From: Hyphomicrobium_A sp963745205 | Lineage (GTDB): Bacteria > Pseudomonadota > Alphaproteobacteria > Rhizobiales > Hyphomicrobiaceae | Reading direction: 5' to 3' | Length of the DNA stretch: 64,000 nt | Assembly: GCA_963745205.1 (NCBI GenBank) | Contig: CAVUWX010000007.1 | Span: forward strand, 62,001 to 126,000 | Part shown: one piece after another, positions 28,322-37,919 of the stretch | How the letters are laid out: each line of letters starts with the position of its first letter | Position numbering within the stretch: position 1 is the first letter of the stretch | Position numbers and translations under genes: made by a program | The notes under the pieces: model-generated | Told to the model about the DNA's origin: nothing | The model's input: the letters and a program-made list of their open reading frames with translations, nothing else | The model's database searches: none

Positions 28322-30250
28322 TCACCCGACCGGCTCTGCGAAGGGGGGCAACTGGCTTGCCCTCGCAAGCAGGCCCTGGATCTCGCAGATGCGCGCCAGC
28401 GCGTCCTCGGAGCCGTCCCGGTGGTAAGCCTGGACGGCAGCCTCGAGCGACTTCTGCAAGCCGACCTGCCTCTCATGCAGCGCGAGGGTGTGGCGCCAGC
28501 CAACTTCCACCTCGGCCCGCGGGGCATCAGGCTCAGCGAAACGATCGCTTCTATGTGTAACCGAGCGCTCCACAAGGTCGATAACCCTGCCGAGGCCCGA
28601 AACGTTCAATTGGGTGCGTAACGCCATGCTGTCAAGTGCATTTTCTACCGCATGCACGGATAGAATGGCGTCCCGCAGCCGCGCGGCCGGCTCCGAGCGG
28701 AAGCTAAGGGCCGAAATCTCCTCGGAATGGGCCTCGATCAGCCACGGGTGGTTGAGGATCGTTCCGACGATCAAGGCCTCTCGGGCCGGTACGCGCTCCG
28801 CCTGCTGGCTCAGCTCCGGGCTCGCCGCGGCCGGCTTAAGCTGCTGGGCCAAAGATTGCTGGCCGTTCTGGCCCAGCCTGGCGCGCTCGCGTACCCGCCA
28901 ATCGGGCGTAACATTGTTGCGCCGAGCGCCGGTGCGACTGAGACGGCGTTGGCCTTCCCCGCGGGCGATCTCGCGCACCACGGTGCGATTGAGCGTCCAC
29001 AGGGTTTCGCGCAGCTCGCGCTCGTAGTGGGCTCGGACCGTCGCATCGCCAATCTTCGCGACTACCGCCTTGAGGTGCGTCTCGAAGGCGGCGCGCTGCT
29101 CAGGAGTAGAGAGATCCTGCTCCTGCTCCTCGCGCTCCCACAGCACGTCGAATAGCGCGCGTGTGCGGGCAAGCTCGGCGGCGAAGGCCTCGGGACCCTG
29201 TTGGCGCACGAGGTCGTCGGGGTCGAGGCCGCCGGGCAGAAAGGCAAAGCGCACGCTAAAGCCGGGTTTCAAAAGCGGGATCACCGTCTCGACCGCGCGG
29301 AAAGCGGCTTTGCGGCCGGCAGCGTCGCCGTCAAAGCACAGCACCGGCTCATCGGCGAGGCGCCACAACAACTTGACCTGCTCCTCGGTGAGCGCCGTGC
29401 CGAGCGGCGCGACGGCCTCGGGGAAGCCCGCCTCGTGAAGCGCGATCACGTCCATGTAGCCTTCGACCGCGATGACGCGCGCCTTTGCATGCGCGGGCCC
29501 CCGCGCCCTGGCGGCGTTGAACAGCCCCTGGCCCTTGTGGAAGAGCGGTGTGTCGGGCGAGTTCAGATATTTCGCCGGCTGATCGGGATCGAGCGCACGC
29601 CCGCCGAAGGCGATGACGCGGTCGCGCAGATCGGTGATCGGGAAGATGACGCGGTGGCGGAAACGGTCGTAGGCAACGGGAATGTCGTCGCCGCCGATCA
29701 ACATACCCGACGCGATCATGTCCTCGAGCGTGAAGCCGGCCTTGGATAGGTGCTGCTTCAGGGCCGCGCGGTCGCTCGGCGCGTAGCCAATACGGAACGC
29801 GGCGATGGTCTCGCGCTTCAATCCGCGCTTCTCGATGTAGCGCCGCGCCTCCGCGCCGGCGCCGCTCGCGAGGCACGACTGGAAGAAGGCAGCGGACGTC
29901 TCAACGAGCCGGTAAAGACGCTCGCGCTCGTCCTCGCGGGCTTCATCGCGCACGCTGATCTTTGGCATCGGCACGCCGGCCTCGCCCGCGAGCCGCTCGA
30001 CCGCCTCCGGGAACGACAAGCCCTCGGTCTTCATCACGAAGGTGAAGATGTCGCCGTGCTCGCCGGACGCAAAGCAGTGGTAGAAGCCCTTCTGGTCGTT
30101 GACGGTGAACGACGGCGTCTTCTCCGTCTTGAACGGCGACAGGCCCTTGAACTCGCGGCCCGCGCGCTTCAAGCCAACCTTGCGGCCGACGACCTGGCTG
30201 ACCGACAGCCGGGCGCGGATCTCGTCAAGGAAATGCGGGGGATAGCGCAT
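28322..30250 (-). CDS. dnaG: DNA primase DnaG (degenerate zinc ribbon)
   Basis: 642 aa primase making RNA primers for replication. The N-terminal domain has the zinc-ribbon fold sequence GLSPFKTEKTPSFTVNDQKG then FYHCFASGEHGD. Only one of the four usual ligands (Cys59) remains; the others are Ser38, Lys41 and Ser62. The TOPRIM core carries VIAVEGYMDVIALHEAG and CFDGDAAG. A C-terminal DnaB-interaction region follows. The ATG at 30250 gives the usual start RYPPHFLDEIRARL. I recall similar degeneration in other Rhizobiales primases but could not check. Confidence 0.95.
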   Translation of the reverse strand: MRYPPHFLDEIRARLSVSQVVGRKVGLKRAGREFKGLSPFKTEKTPSFTVNDQKGFYHCFASGEHGDIFTFVMKTEGLSFPEAVERLAGEAGVPMPKISVRDEAREDERERLYRLVETSAAFFQSCLASGAGAEARRYIEKRGLKRETIAAFRIGYAPSDRAALKQHLSKAGFTLEDMIASGMLIGGDDIPVAYDRFRHRVIFPITDLRDRVIAFGGRALDPDQPAKYLNSPDTPLFHKGQGLFNAARARGPAHAKARVIAVEGYMDVIALHEAGFPEAVAPLGTALTEEQVKLLWRLADEPVLCFDGDAAGRKAAFRAVETVIPLLKPGFSVRFAFLPGGLDPDDLVRQQGPEAFAAELARTRALFDVLWEREEQEQDLSTPEQRAAFETHLKAVVAKIGDATVRAHYERELRETLWTLNRTVVREIARGEGQRRLSRTGARRNNVTPDWRVRERARLGQNGQQSLAQQLKPAAASPELSQQAERVPAREALIVGTILNHPWLIEAHSEEISALSFRSEPAARLRDAILSVHAVENALDSMALRTQLNVSGLGRVIDLVERSVTHRSDRFAEPDAPRAEVEVGWRHTLALHERQVGLQKSLEAAVQAYHRDGSEDALARICEIQGLLARASQLPPFAEPVG

Positions 30251-30427
30251 CGGCAGCCTTCTGCGAATCAGATGCGCCAATCCTTGCCTGATTCGGCTGC
30301 CGTGCGGGCGTGTGGCCGGACGGCTGTCCCAGCTATGAACAGGCTCGAAAAGCGGGCAATTCGCGTTCCATGGGCTTGCGGCGCGGTAGTCTCCCAACGT
30401 TGCCGGATAGCCGCAGCCGGCCGACGA

Positions 30428-30874
30428 TTACTTCAGCAGCTCCTTCACCGCCGCGCTGGCCTTGCCGAAGTCCATCTGCCCGGCGTAGCGCCCCTTGAGC
30501 GCGGCCATCACCTTGCCCATGTCCTTCTGGCTTGCCGCGCCGACCTCCTTGATCACGGCTGCAATCGCAACTTTCGCTTCGGCCGCGTCCATCTGCTTGG
30601 GCAGATATGCCTCGATGACGCGGATCTCGGCCGCTTCCTTATCCGCGAGCTCCTGGCGCCCGCCGGCGACGAACTGCTCGATCGAATCCCGGCGCTGCTT
30701 GATCATCCTCGTCAGCACGCCGAGGAGGTCGGCGTCCGTGATCTCCTTGCCCGAGGGGCGCGCGTCGATGTCGGCCGATTTGATCGCCGCGTTGACGAGG
30801 CGCAGCGTGCCGACGCGGTCCTTCTCGCCTGCCTTCATCGCCTCTTTCAAATCGGCGTTGATCTTGTCGCGCAT
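30428..30874 (-). CDS. yqeY: GatB/YqeY domain protein
   Basis: 148 aa helical protein homologous to the tail domain of GatB amidotransferase. DLKEAMKAGEKDRVGTLRLV and IKQRRDSIEQF are near the N-terminus, and GKVMAALKGRYAGQMDFGKAS near the end. It may bind tRNA. Three ATG codons are in tandem (30880, 30877, 30874). AGGAG abuts the first, so the third has the best spacing and is used here. The gene commonly neighbours dnaG and carA in this group. Confidence 0.9.
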   Translation of the reverse strand: MRDKINADLKEAMKAGEKDRVGTLRLVNAAIKSADIDARPSGKEITDADLLGVLTRMIKQRRDSIEQFVAGGRQELADKEAAEIRVIEAYLPKQMDAAEAKVAIAAVIKEVGAASQKDMGKVMAALKGRYAGQMDFGKASAAVKELLK

Positions 30875-30941
30875 CATCATCTCCTGACGTTCCGGGCCGC
30901 GTATTTAGGCGCGTGCCGGCGTGCAAGCAAGCCGCGCCACG

Positions 30942-31469
30942 TCACTTCTTCTCCCCGCCTGCGTCCTGCGGCTCCGCGATCTGCTCGACGCTCTCCTGCT
31001 CGTTGGGATCGGTGCGCGCCACGATCGCTTCCACCGCCTCCGTGTCGCTGAGGTTGATCGGCTTGTGCGGAAGGTCGGCAGGTATGTAGAGAAAATCCCC
31101 AGCCTCGTTGCTGACGCTCTTCTTGAGGCCCTCGCCGTAGAGCGTCTTCACGCGCCCCTTGATGATGTAGACGACGGACTCGAAGCCCTTGTGGATGTGC
31201 GCCTTCGCCGATCTGCCCGGCGGGATGACGACCTTGTTCATCGAGATGTGCTTCGCCCCGGCGTTCTTCCCCGAGATGCCGACGAAATTGGGCAGCCCCT
31301 GCTTGGTGTCGGTCGTCGCGGTCGGATGAATGACGATGATCTCGGCGTCGGCCGGCTTTTCTTCTGCGCGCAGCGGTTGCGCGGCAAAAGGCGCAAGCGC
31401 AAGGAGCGCGGTCGCGAGTGTCCCGGAACGCGTTCCGGAGCGCATCTGGGAATGCGTGAGGGAGCGCAT
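30942..31469 (-). CDS. Secreted cupin-domain protein
   Basis: 175 aa with a signal peptide (positive N-terminus, then TLATALLALAPFAAQPLRAEE). The single cupin domain shows AHIHKGFESVVYIIKG, the first metal motif, and FLYIPADLPHKPINLS, the second. It probably binds a metal in the periplasm; the substrate is unknown. The ATG at 31469 follows AGGAGAT, which decides it over longer readings. Confidence 0.8.
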   Translation of the reverse strand: MRSLTHSQMRSGTRSGTLATALLALAPFAAQPLRAEEKPADAEIIVIHPTATTDTKQGLPNFVGISGKNAGAKHISMNKVVIPPGRSAKAHIHKGFESVVYIIKGRVKTLYGEGLKKSVSNEAGDFLYIPADLPHKPINLSDTEAVEAIVARTDPNEQESVEQIAEPQDAGGEKK

Positions 31470-31683
31470 GTCGGTATCTCCTGTGTGCATGAAATGACCC
31501 GCGCAATGCCCGCAGCTGTGTGCGAGCAATAGAGCGCCGCGGTGAAGTGTGCGCAAGCCGGGCATAGAGGGCACTCCGCCGGTTGACCTCGCCGACCGCT
31601 TCTCTTAGGGTCCGCCGCGTCCCGCCTTCCTCGCCGCAGCCCCGCGCCAGCGCGCGACATCCTGCGGGCGCCCGGAGCCACTT

Positions 31684-32901
31684 TTGAGCATCACGACGCC
31701 CAACCTCGGGCACGCGCCCGCACACACTCCCGCTCCTTGGGCCGACGCGCCGTTGACGGCTCGCCTCGTTCTGGCCGACGGCACCGTGATTGCCGGCACC
31801 GGGCTCGGCGCCACGGGCTCGGCGGTGGGCGAGGTCTGCTTCAACACGGCGATGACGGGCTACCAGGAGATCCTCACCGATCCCTCCTACGCGGGCCAGA
31901 TCATCACCTTCACTTTCCCGCACATCGGCAACGTCGGCACCAACAGCGAGGATACCGAGACCTCTAACCTCGCGGCGCGGTCGGGCGTGCGCGGCTGCGT
32001 CTTGCGCGCGCCCATCACCGTTTCCTCGAACTACCGTGCCGCCGAGCAGCTTGACCGCTGGCTGAAAACCCGCGGCATCATAGCGATCACCGGCATCGAT
32101 ACGCGCGCGCTCACCGCACGCATCCGCGAGCAGGGCATGCCAAACGGCGTCATCGCGCACGAGCCTTCGGGCGTCTTCGACCTCGACAAGCTGAAGGCCG
32201 AGGCCAAGGCGTGGCCCGGCCTCGACGGCATGGACCTCGTTCCCGACGTGACCAGCGGTCAGAGCTACACCTGGGACGAGATGAGCTGGGTGTGGGGCAG
32301 CGGTTATGCGCGCCAGACGAACCCCGACCTGCACGTCGTTGCCGTCGACTACGGCTTGAAGCGTAACATCCTGCGTTGCCTCGCCAGCGCCGGCTGCAAG
32401 GTGACGGTGGTACCGGCGACGACACAAGCCGAGGAGATCCTGGAGCGCAAGCCCGACGGCGTGTTCCTGTCGAACGGCCCGGGCGACCCCGCCGCCACCG
32501 GGCGCTATGCGGTGCCCGAGATCAAGAAGCTCATTGACTCCGGCCTGCCCGTGTTCGGCATCTGCCTCGGCCACCAGATGCTGGCGCTCGCGCTGGGCGC
32601 GCACACGCGCAAGATGCACCAAGGCCACCATGGCGCGAACCATCCCGTGAAGGACTTCACCACCCACAAGGTCGAGATCACCTCGATGAACCACGGCTTC
32701 ACGGTCGACCGCGACACGCTTCCCGCCGGCGTCGAGGAGACGCACGTTTCCCTGTTCGACGGGACCAACTGCGGTCTCCAGGTGAAGGACAAGCCGGTGT
32801 TCTCGGTCCAATACCACCCCGAGGCGTCCCCGGGCCCGCAGGACAGCCACTACCTCTTCGATCGCTTTGTAGCCCTGATGCGCAAGGGGAAAGGCCGTTG
32901 A
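31684..32901 (+). CDS. carA: Carbamoyl-phosphate synthase small subunit
   Basis: 405 aa glutaminase subunit that feeds ammonia to CarB for arginine and pyrimidine synthesis. The N-terminal CPSase domain has GEVCFNTAMTGYQEILTDPSYAGQ segments. The class I glutamine amidotransferase domain has LSNGPGDP, the nucleophile Cys in FGICLGHQ, and the His/Glu pair in YHPEASPGP. The start is TTG at 31684, with GGAG eight bases upstream. carB is 1.6 kb downstream, separated by two secreted-protein genes. Confidence 0.96.
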   Translation: MSITTPNLGHAPAHTPAPWADAPLTARLVLADGTVIAGTGLGATGSAVGEVCFNTAMTGYQEILTDPSYAGQIITFTFPHIGNVGTNSEDTETSNLAARSGVRGCVLRAPITVSSNYRAAEQLDRWLKTRGIIAITGIDTRALTARIREQGMPNGVIAHEPSGVFDLDKLKAEAKAWPGLDGMDLVPDVTSGQSYTWDEMSWVWGSGYARQTNPDLHVVAVDYGLKRNILRCLASAGCKVTVVPATTQAEEILERKPDGVFLSNGPGDPAATGRYAVPEIKKLIDSGLPVFGICLGHQMLALALGAHTRKMHQGHHGANHPVKDFTTHKVEITSMNHGFTVDRDTLPAGVEETHVSLFDGTNCGLQVKDKPVFSVQYHPEASPGPQDSHYLFDRFVALMRKGKGR

Positions 32902-32997
32902 CCGAGCCGCTTTACCCTACGAAACATTAACGCGAGCAGGGCTGCCGTTGCGCGCCGGCTTAGCTATAGTGCGGGCCGCCGTGCCCTGGAGGACTTG

Positions 32998-33642
32998 ATG
33001 TTGCGTTGTGCCGTCGCTTGCGTGCTGTTTCTCGGCCTGTCAGCCCTCCCTGCCTTAAGTGCCGACCCCTCCTGCAAAGACCAGGTCGCCGCCGCGTTCA
33101 CCAAACAGCGCACCTCGCCGGCTTTCCGCATGGTGGCACAACTCAAGGGCGAGACCGGTCCGGTCGAGATCACGGTCGAGTACATCGCCCCCGATCGCAT
33201 GCGCCAGAGGATCGTCGCGCCCAGCCAGGAGGCGCTCGAGACCGTGCTCGTCGGCACGCGGGCCTGGAGCCGGCAGGGTCCCAACTGGGAAGAATTGATG
33301 CCGGCGATCGCGCAGACCATCATCGCGCAGGTGCGTGAAGCCGTCGTCGATCCGCCCAAGGACGTGAGCCAGTTCGAATGCCTCGGCAAGGTGACCGTCG
33401 ACGGAAAGGAATACCTCGACTACCGCAGCGTGGATGGGAATGCCGCGGCGCCGCAGGGGGCGAGCTCCGCCCCTCCCGTGCGCCGCACGGTCTACGTCGA
33501 TCCGCAGACCGGGTTGCCAGCAGTCAACATCGTGTCGGAGGAGTCCCCCGGCGCCGTCCCAGTGTTCAAGGGCGTCTATTCCTACCCGACGGATATCGTC
33601 ATCGAGGGCTTCCCCGGCGCGCCGCTGGCGAAGGTCCGCTGA
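32998..33642 (+). CDS. Secreted LolA-like protein, first of a tandem pair
   Basis: 214 aa. A signal peptide (cleaved near LSADPS) is followed by CKDQVAAAFTKQRTSPAFRM, PDRMRQR, VGTRAWSRQG, a second Cys in FECLGK, and a C-terminal YVDPQTGLPA. The hydrophobic-strand pattern and the 'treat-and-remeasure' order of PDRM / AWSRQG suggest a LolA/LolB-like lipoprotein-carrier fold, but I cannot prove this. It is 74 bases upstream of its paralogue. GGAGG precedes the ATG. Confidence 0.75.
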   Translation: MLRCAVACVLFLGLSALPALSADPSCKDQVAAAFTKQRTSPAFRMVAQLKGETGPVEITVEYIAPDRMRQRIVAPSQEALETVLVGTRAWSRQGPNWEELMPAIAQTIIAQVREAVVDPPKDVSQFECLGKVTVDGKEYLDYRSVDGNAAAPQGASSAPPVRRTVYVDPQTGLPAVNIVSEESPGAVPVFKGVYSYPTDIVIEGFPGAPLAKVR

Positions 33643-33715
33643 ACGGATTGCCGCGCGAGAGATCGTGGCGAGTGTGAGCAAGAGTGTACGAGTGCGTATA
33701 AGGAGAGAAACTACG

Positions 33716-34357
33716 ATGCGCGGGATGCTGACGGCTGTAGCCCTTTTGATCGCGGCGGGTGGTGCCGCTGAAGCCGCATGCAAGGACGAGGTCTCCGCGG
33801 CGCTCGAACGCCAGCGCAAGTCGAGCGCCTTCCGTATGCAGACCGTGATGTTGAGTCAGGACGGCGTCGTCAACATGACGGTCGACTACCTGCTGCCCGA
33901 TCGCATGCACCAGACGGTGAGCAGCTTGAAGGACCCCGCGCCCGTCGAGACGATCCTCATCGGCAAGCAGGCCTGGAGCCGACAGGGCGGGCCCTGGACG
34001 CCGTTGCAGCAGGAAACCACGAACCAGCTCGCGGAGCAGTTGAAGGATACCGTGGCCGCGGACGAGGGCAAGCTCGGCGACTTCGAGTGCCTGGGCAAGC
34101 AGTCGGTTGCGGGCAAGGATCTCCTCGCCTATCAGGGCGAAAACGAAGACCCGGAGGAGAAGAAGGACCCTGCGGCTAAGGACAAACCGAAGGCTCCCGA
34201 CCGTCCCATCCGCGTCATCTACGTCGATCCCACCACCGGCCTGCCGATGCGCAGCGTCTTCGGCCGCGCGAATAAGCTGGAAAAGCCCATCTTCGAGGCA
34301 ACCTACAGCTATCCGATCGACATCAAGATCGATCCGCCGAAGCTCGACGCGAAATAG
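33716..34357 (+). CDS. Secreted LolA-like protein, second of a tandem pair
   Basis: 213 aa paralogue of the preceding gene. A signal peptide (TAVALLIAAGGAAEA) is followed by CKDEVSAALERQRKSSAFRM, PDRMHQTV, IGKQAWSRQG, FECLGK and YVDPTTGLPM. A lysine/glutamate-rich insert (EDPEEKKDPAAKDKPKAPD) is absent from the first copy. AAGGAGAG precedes the ATG at 33716. The two copies have diverged considerably, so the duplication is old. Confidence 0.78.
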   Translation: MRGMLTAVALLIAAGGAAEAACKDEVSAALERQRKSSAFRMQTVMLSQDGVVNMTVDYLLPDRMHQTVSSLKDPAPVETILIGKQAWSRQGGPWTPLQQETTNQLAEQLKDTVAADEGKLGDFECLGKQSVAGKDLLAYQGENEDPEEKKDPAAKDKPKAPDRPIRVIYVDPTTGLPMRSVFGRANKLEKPIFEATYSYPIDIKIDPPKLDAK

Positions 34358-34502
34358 GCGGGGCTTTGCTCGTTACGCTGGCGACGTTTGGCGGGGCGAG
34401 TCCACGCTGAGCGCGGCAGCGTCAAGAGCCGGTGCGCGACCGTTGCCCGAATCGGGGGCGGCCTATAGCCAAACCACCCGATCGGCAATAAAAGGCCGCC
34501 TC

Positions 34503-37500
34503 ATGCCCAAACGTACGGATATCAAATCCATCCTGATCATCGGGGCCGGGCCGATCGTCATCGGGCAGGCCTGCGAGTTCGACTATTCGGGGACGCAAGC
34601 CTGCAAGGCCCTGAAGGCCGAGGGCTACCGCATCGTGCTGGTCAATTCCAATCCGGCGACGATCATGACCGATCCGGAGCTTGCCGACGCCACCTACATC
34701 GAGCCGATCACGCCGGACATCGTGGCAAAGATCATCGCAGCCGAGCGTCCCGACGCGCTGCTGCCGACGATGGGCGGGCAGACCGCGCTCAACACCGCGC
34801 TCGACCTGCACCGGAGTGGCGTCCTGCAGGAGTACGGCGTCGAGATGATCGGTGCGCGCGCCGAAGCGATCGACAAGGCCGAAGATCGCCTCCTGTTCCG
34901 CGAGGCGATGAAGAAGATAGGCCTCGAGACGCCGCGTTCGATGATGGCGCACGACCGGGTCGAGGCCGCAGCCGCGCTCGAGCTCATCGGGCTGCCGGCG
35001 ATCATCCGCCCGTCATTCACGCTTGGCGGCACCGGCGGCGGCATTGCCTACAACCGCGAGGAGTTCCTCGAGATCATCGAGCGCGGGCTCGACGCCTCCC
35101 CTACGCATCAGGTTCTGGTGGAAGAGAGCGTGCTCGGCTGGAAGGAGTTTGAGATGGAGGTCGTCCGCGATCGCGCGGACAACTGCATCATCATCTGCTC
35201 CATCGAGAACGTCGATCCGATGGGCGTCCACACCGGCGACAGCATCACCGTCGCGCCGGCGCTGACGCTCACCGACAAGGAATACCAGATCATGCGCAAC
35301 GCCTCGATCGCGGTGCTGCGCGAGATCGGGGTCGAGACCGGCGGCTCCAACGTCCAGTTCGCCGTCAATCCGGCCGATGGCCGCCTCGTCGTCATCGAGA
35401 TGAACCCGCGCGTGTCGCGCTCCTCCGCGCTCGCCTCCAAGGCGACCGGCTTCCCCATCGCCAAGGTCGCGGCACGCCTCGCCGTGGGCTACACGCTGGA
35501 CGAACTCGCCAACGACATTACCGGTGGCGCCACGCCCGCCTCCTTCGAGCCGACGATCGACTACGTCGTCACCAAGATCCCGCGCTTCGCCTTCGAGAAA
35601 TTCCCCGGCGCCGACCCGACCCTCACCACCTCGATGAAATCGGTGGGCGAGGCGATGGCAATCGGGCGCACGTTCGCGGAAAGCCTGCAGAAGGCGCTAC
35701 GCTCCATGGAAACGGGGCTCACCGGTCTTGACGACGTGCCACTGGAAGGCCTTGGAACCGGCGACGACAAAAACGTCATCCGCGCCGCCGTGTCCAAGCC
35801 CACGCCCGACCGCCTCCTCAAGGTCGCGCAGGCGATGCGCCTCGGCTTCGATGAGGAGCAGGTCTACGCCTCCTGCAAGATCGACCCGTGGTTCCTCGCG
35901 CGCATCAAGGAGATCGTCGACGAGGAGGCACGCGTGAAAGCGCACGGCCTGCCGCAGACGGCGGAACAGCTGCGCACCCTGAAGGCCATGGGCTTCTCCG
36001 ACGCGCGCCTCGCCAAGCTCGCGCGCATTTCCGAAGCCGAGGTGCGGGGGAAGCGCAAGGCGCTCCGCGTTGCGCCCGTGTTCAAGCGCATCGATACCTG
36101 CGCCGCGGAGTTCGCCGCTCCGACCGCATACATGTACTCGACTTACGAGCGCGCGCTCGTGCTTCCCGAGGCCGGTAAGCCGAATGGCGCGGCCGCGTGC
36201 GAGGCGCGGCCCAGCGCGGCGCAGAAGATCGTCATTCTGGGCGGCGGACCGAACCGCATCGGCCAAGGGATCGAGTTCGACTACTGCTGCTGCCACGCGT
36301 GCTTCGCGCTGACCGCGGCCGGCTACGAGACGATCATGATCAACTGCAACCCAGAGACGGTCTCGACCGACTACGACACCTCCGACCGGCTGTACTTCGA
36401 GCCGCTCACGGCCGAGGACGTGCTTGAGATCATCGGCAAGGAGCAGGAGAACGGCAGCTTGAAGGGCGTCATAGTGCAGTTCGGCGGCCAGACGCCGCTA
36501 AAGCTCGCCGAGCCGCTCGCCGCCGCCGGCGTGCCGATCCTCGGCACTTCGCCCGATGCGATCGACCTTGCCGAGGACCGCGACCGCTTCAAGGCGCTGA
36601 TCGAGAGGCTCGGTCTGCAGCAGCCGAAGAGCGGCATCGCCAAGACGCCGCAGCAGGCGCGCGCGGTCGCTGAATCGATCGGCTATCCCGTGGTCATCCG
36701 CCCCTCCTACGTGCTCGGCGGGCGGGCCATGGAGATCGTGCACGACGGCGCCGAGATCGACCGTTACGTGGCCCAGCTCTCGGCGACGCTCGAGCACCCG
36801 TCCGAGCTCGTCGTCTCGGATAAGCGCCCGCTGCTGATCGACCGCTACCTGACCGACGCCGTCGAGGTCGACGTCGACTGCCTCGCCGACGGCACCGATA
36901 CGTTCATTGCCGGTATCATGGAGCATATCGAGGAGGCCGGCATTCACTCGGGCGACAGCGCCTGCTCGCTGCCACCCTATTCGCTCGGCCCCGACGCGCT
37001 TGCCGAGCTTGGCCGTCAGACGCGCGAGCTGGCGCTCGCTCTGCAGGTGGTCGGGCTCATGAACGTGCAGTTCGCGATCAAGGACGGCGCCATCTACGTG
37101 CTCGAGGTGAACCCGCGCGCGAGCCGCACGGTGCCCTTCGTCGCCAAGGTGATCGGCAAGCCAGTGGCCGCCATCGCCGCCGAGATCATGGCCGGCAAGC
37201 GCCTCGCCGACTTCAAGCTCGAGCCCTCGAAGTTCAAGCACGTCGCGGTCAAGGAGGCAGTCTTCCCATTCGCGCGCTTTCCCGGCGTCGATCCGGTGCT
37301 CGGACCCGAGATGCGATCCACCGGCGAGGTCATGGGCATCGACACCGATTTCGAACTCGCATTCGGCAAGAGCCAGCTCGGCTCGGGCCAGAGCCTGCCG
37401 ACCGAGGGCACCGTGTTCGTCTCGGTGAAGGATAGCGACAAGGAGCGCATGGTCGCGCCGGTGCGTCAACTCGAGGCCATGGGCTTTAAAATTATCGCGA

Positions 37501-37808
37501 CCCGGGGCACGAAGCGCCACCTCGAGGCGAACGGGATCAAGTGTGAGGTCATCAACAAGGTGCTGGAGGGCCGCCCGCACGTTGTCGACGCCATGAAGAA
37601 TGGCGACGTGGCCTTGGTTTTCAACACCACGGAAGGGGCTAAGGCCTTGGCCGACAGCAAGGACATCCGGCGGACCGCCTTGCTTCATCACATCCCCTAT
37701 TATACAACTTTGGCCGGTGCGGTGGCGGTCACCCGGGCCATCAAGGCCCTCAAAGCGGGCACATTGAGAGTGGCGCCTTTGCAGAGTTACGTGACTCACC
37801 CATCCTGA
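34503..37808 (+). CDS. carB: Carbamoyl-phosphate synthase large subunit
   Basis: 1101 aa synthetase with two ATP-grasp halves. The first begins SILIIGAGPIVIGQACEFDYSG and has the PSFTLGGTGGG loop; the second begins IVILGGGPNRIGQGIEFDYCC and has PSYVLGGRAMEI. The C-terminal MGS-like allosteric domain starts near residue 940 (GTVFVSVKDSDKERMV). The frame is intact over 3.3 kb. It makes carbamoyl phosphate from bicarbonate, ATP and CarA-derived ammonia. Confidence 0.97.
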   Translation: MPKRTDIKSILIIGAGPIVIGQACEFDYSGTQACKALKAEGYRIVLVNSNPATIMTDPELADATYIEPITPDIVAKIIAAERPDALLPTMGGQTALNTALDLHRSGVLQEYGVEMIGARAEAIDKAEDRLLFREAMKKIGLETPRSMMAHDRVEAAAALELIGLPAIIRPSFTLGGTGGGIAYNREEFLEIIERGLDASPTHQVLVEESVLGWKEFEMEVVRDRADNCIIICSIENVDPMGVHTGDSITVAPALTLTDKEYQIMRNASIAVLREIGVETGGSNVQFAVNPADGRLVVIEMNPRVSRSSALASKATGFPIAKVAARLAVGYTLDELANDITGGATPASFEPTIDYVVTKIPRFAFEKFPGADPTLTTSMKSVGEAMAIGRTFAESLQKALRSMETGLTGLDDVPLEGLGTGDDKNVIRAAVSKPTPDRLLKVAQAMRLGFDEEQVYASCKIDPWFLARIKEIVDEEARVKAHGLPQTAEQLRTLKAMGFSDARLAKLARISEAEVRGKRKALRVAPVFKRIDTCAAEFAAPTAYMYSTYERALVLPEAGKPNGAAACEARPSAAQKIVILGGGPNRIGQGIEFDYCCCHACFALTAAGYETIMINCNPETVSTDYDTSDRLYFEPLTAEDVLEIIGKEQENGSLKGVIVQFGGQTPLKLAEPLAAAGVPILGTSPDAIDLAEDRDRFKALIERLGLQQPKSGIAKTPQQARAVAESIGYPVVIRPSYVLGGRAMEIVHDGAEIDRYVAQLSATLEHPSELVVSDKRPLLIDRYLTDAVEVDVDCLADGTDTFIAGIMEHIEEAGIHSGDSACSLPPYSLGPDALAELGRQTRELALALQVVGLMNVQFAIKDGAIYVLEVNPRASRTVPFVAKVIGKPVAAIAAEIMAGKRLADFKLEPSKFKHVAVKEAVFPFARFPGVDPVLGPEMRSTGEVMGIDTDFELAFGKSQLGSGQSLPTEGTVFVSVKDSDKERMVAPVRQLEAMGFKIIATRGTKRHLEANGIKCEVINKVLEGRPHVVDAMKNGDVALVFNTTEGAKALADSKDIRRTALLHHIPYYTTLAGAVAVTRAIKALKAGTLRVAPLQSYVTHPS

Positions 37809-37835
37809 GCCGCTGGACCGCCTGCCCGCAGCGGC
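37809..37835 (+). terminator. Possible hairpin after carB
   Basis: Arms GCCGCTG (37809-37815) and CAGCGGC (37829-37835) with a 13-base loop follow the carB stop directly. No long U-run, so weak support. Confidence 0.3.
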
Positions 37836-37919
37836 GCGTTCTGCTCCACATGAGTTGTGAGACAAGTGTGTCTAGCTATGGTCCTGGCAGCCCTGCCAGG
37901 CCTATGGGAGATGTTAGAA

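Noticed and set aside
31605..31683. An attenuator ahead of carA
   Set aside because: I looked for Arg-codon leader peptides and paired stems and found nothing convincing in the short gap.
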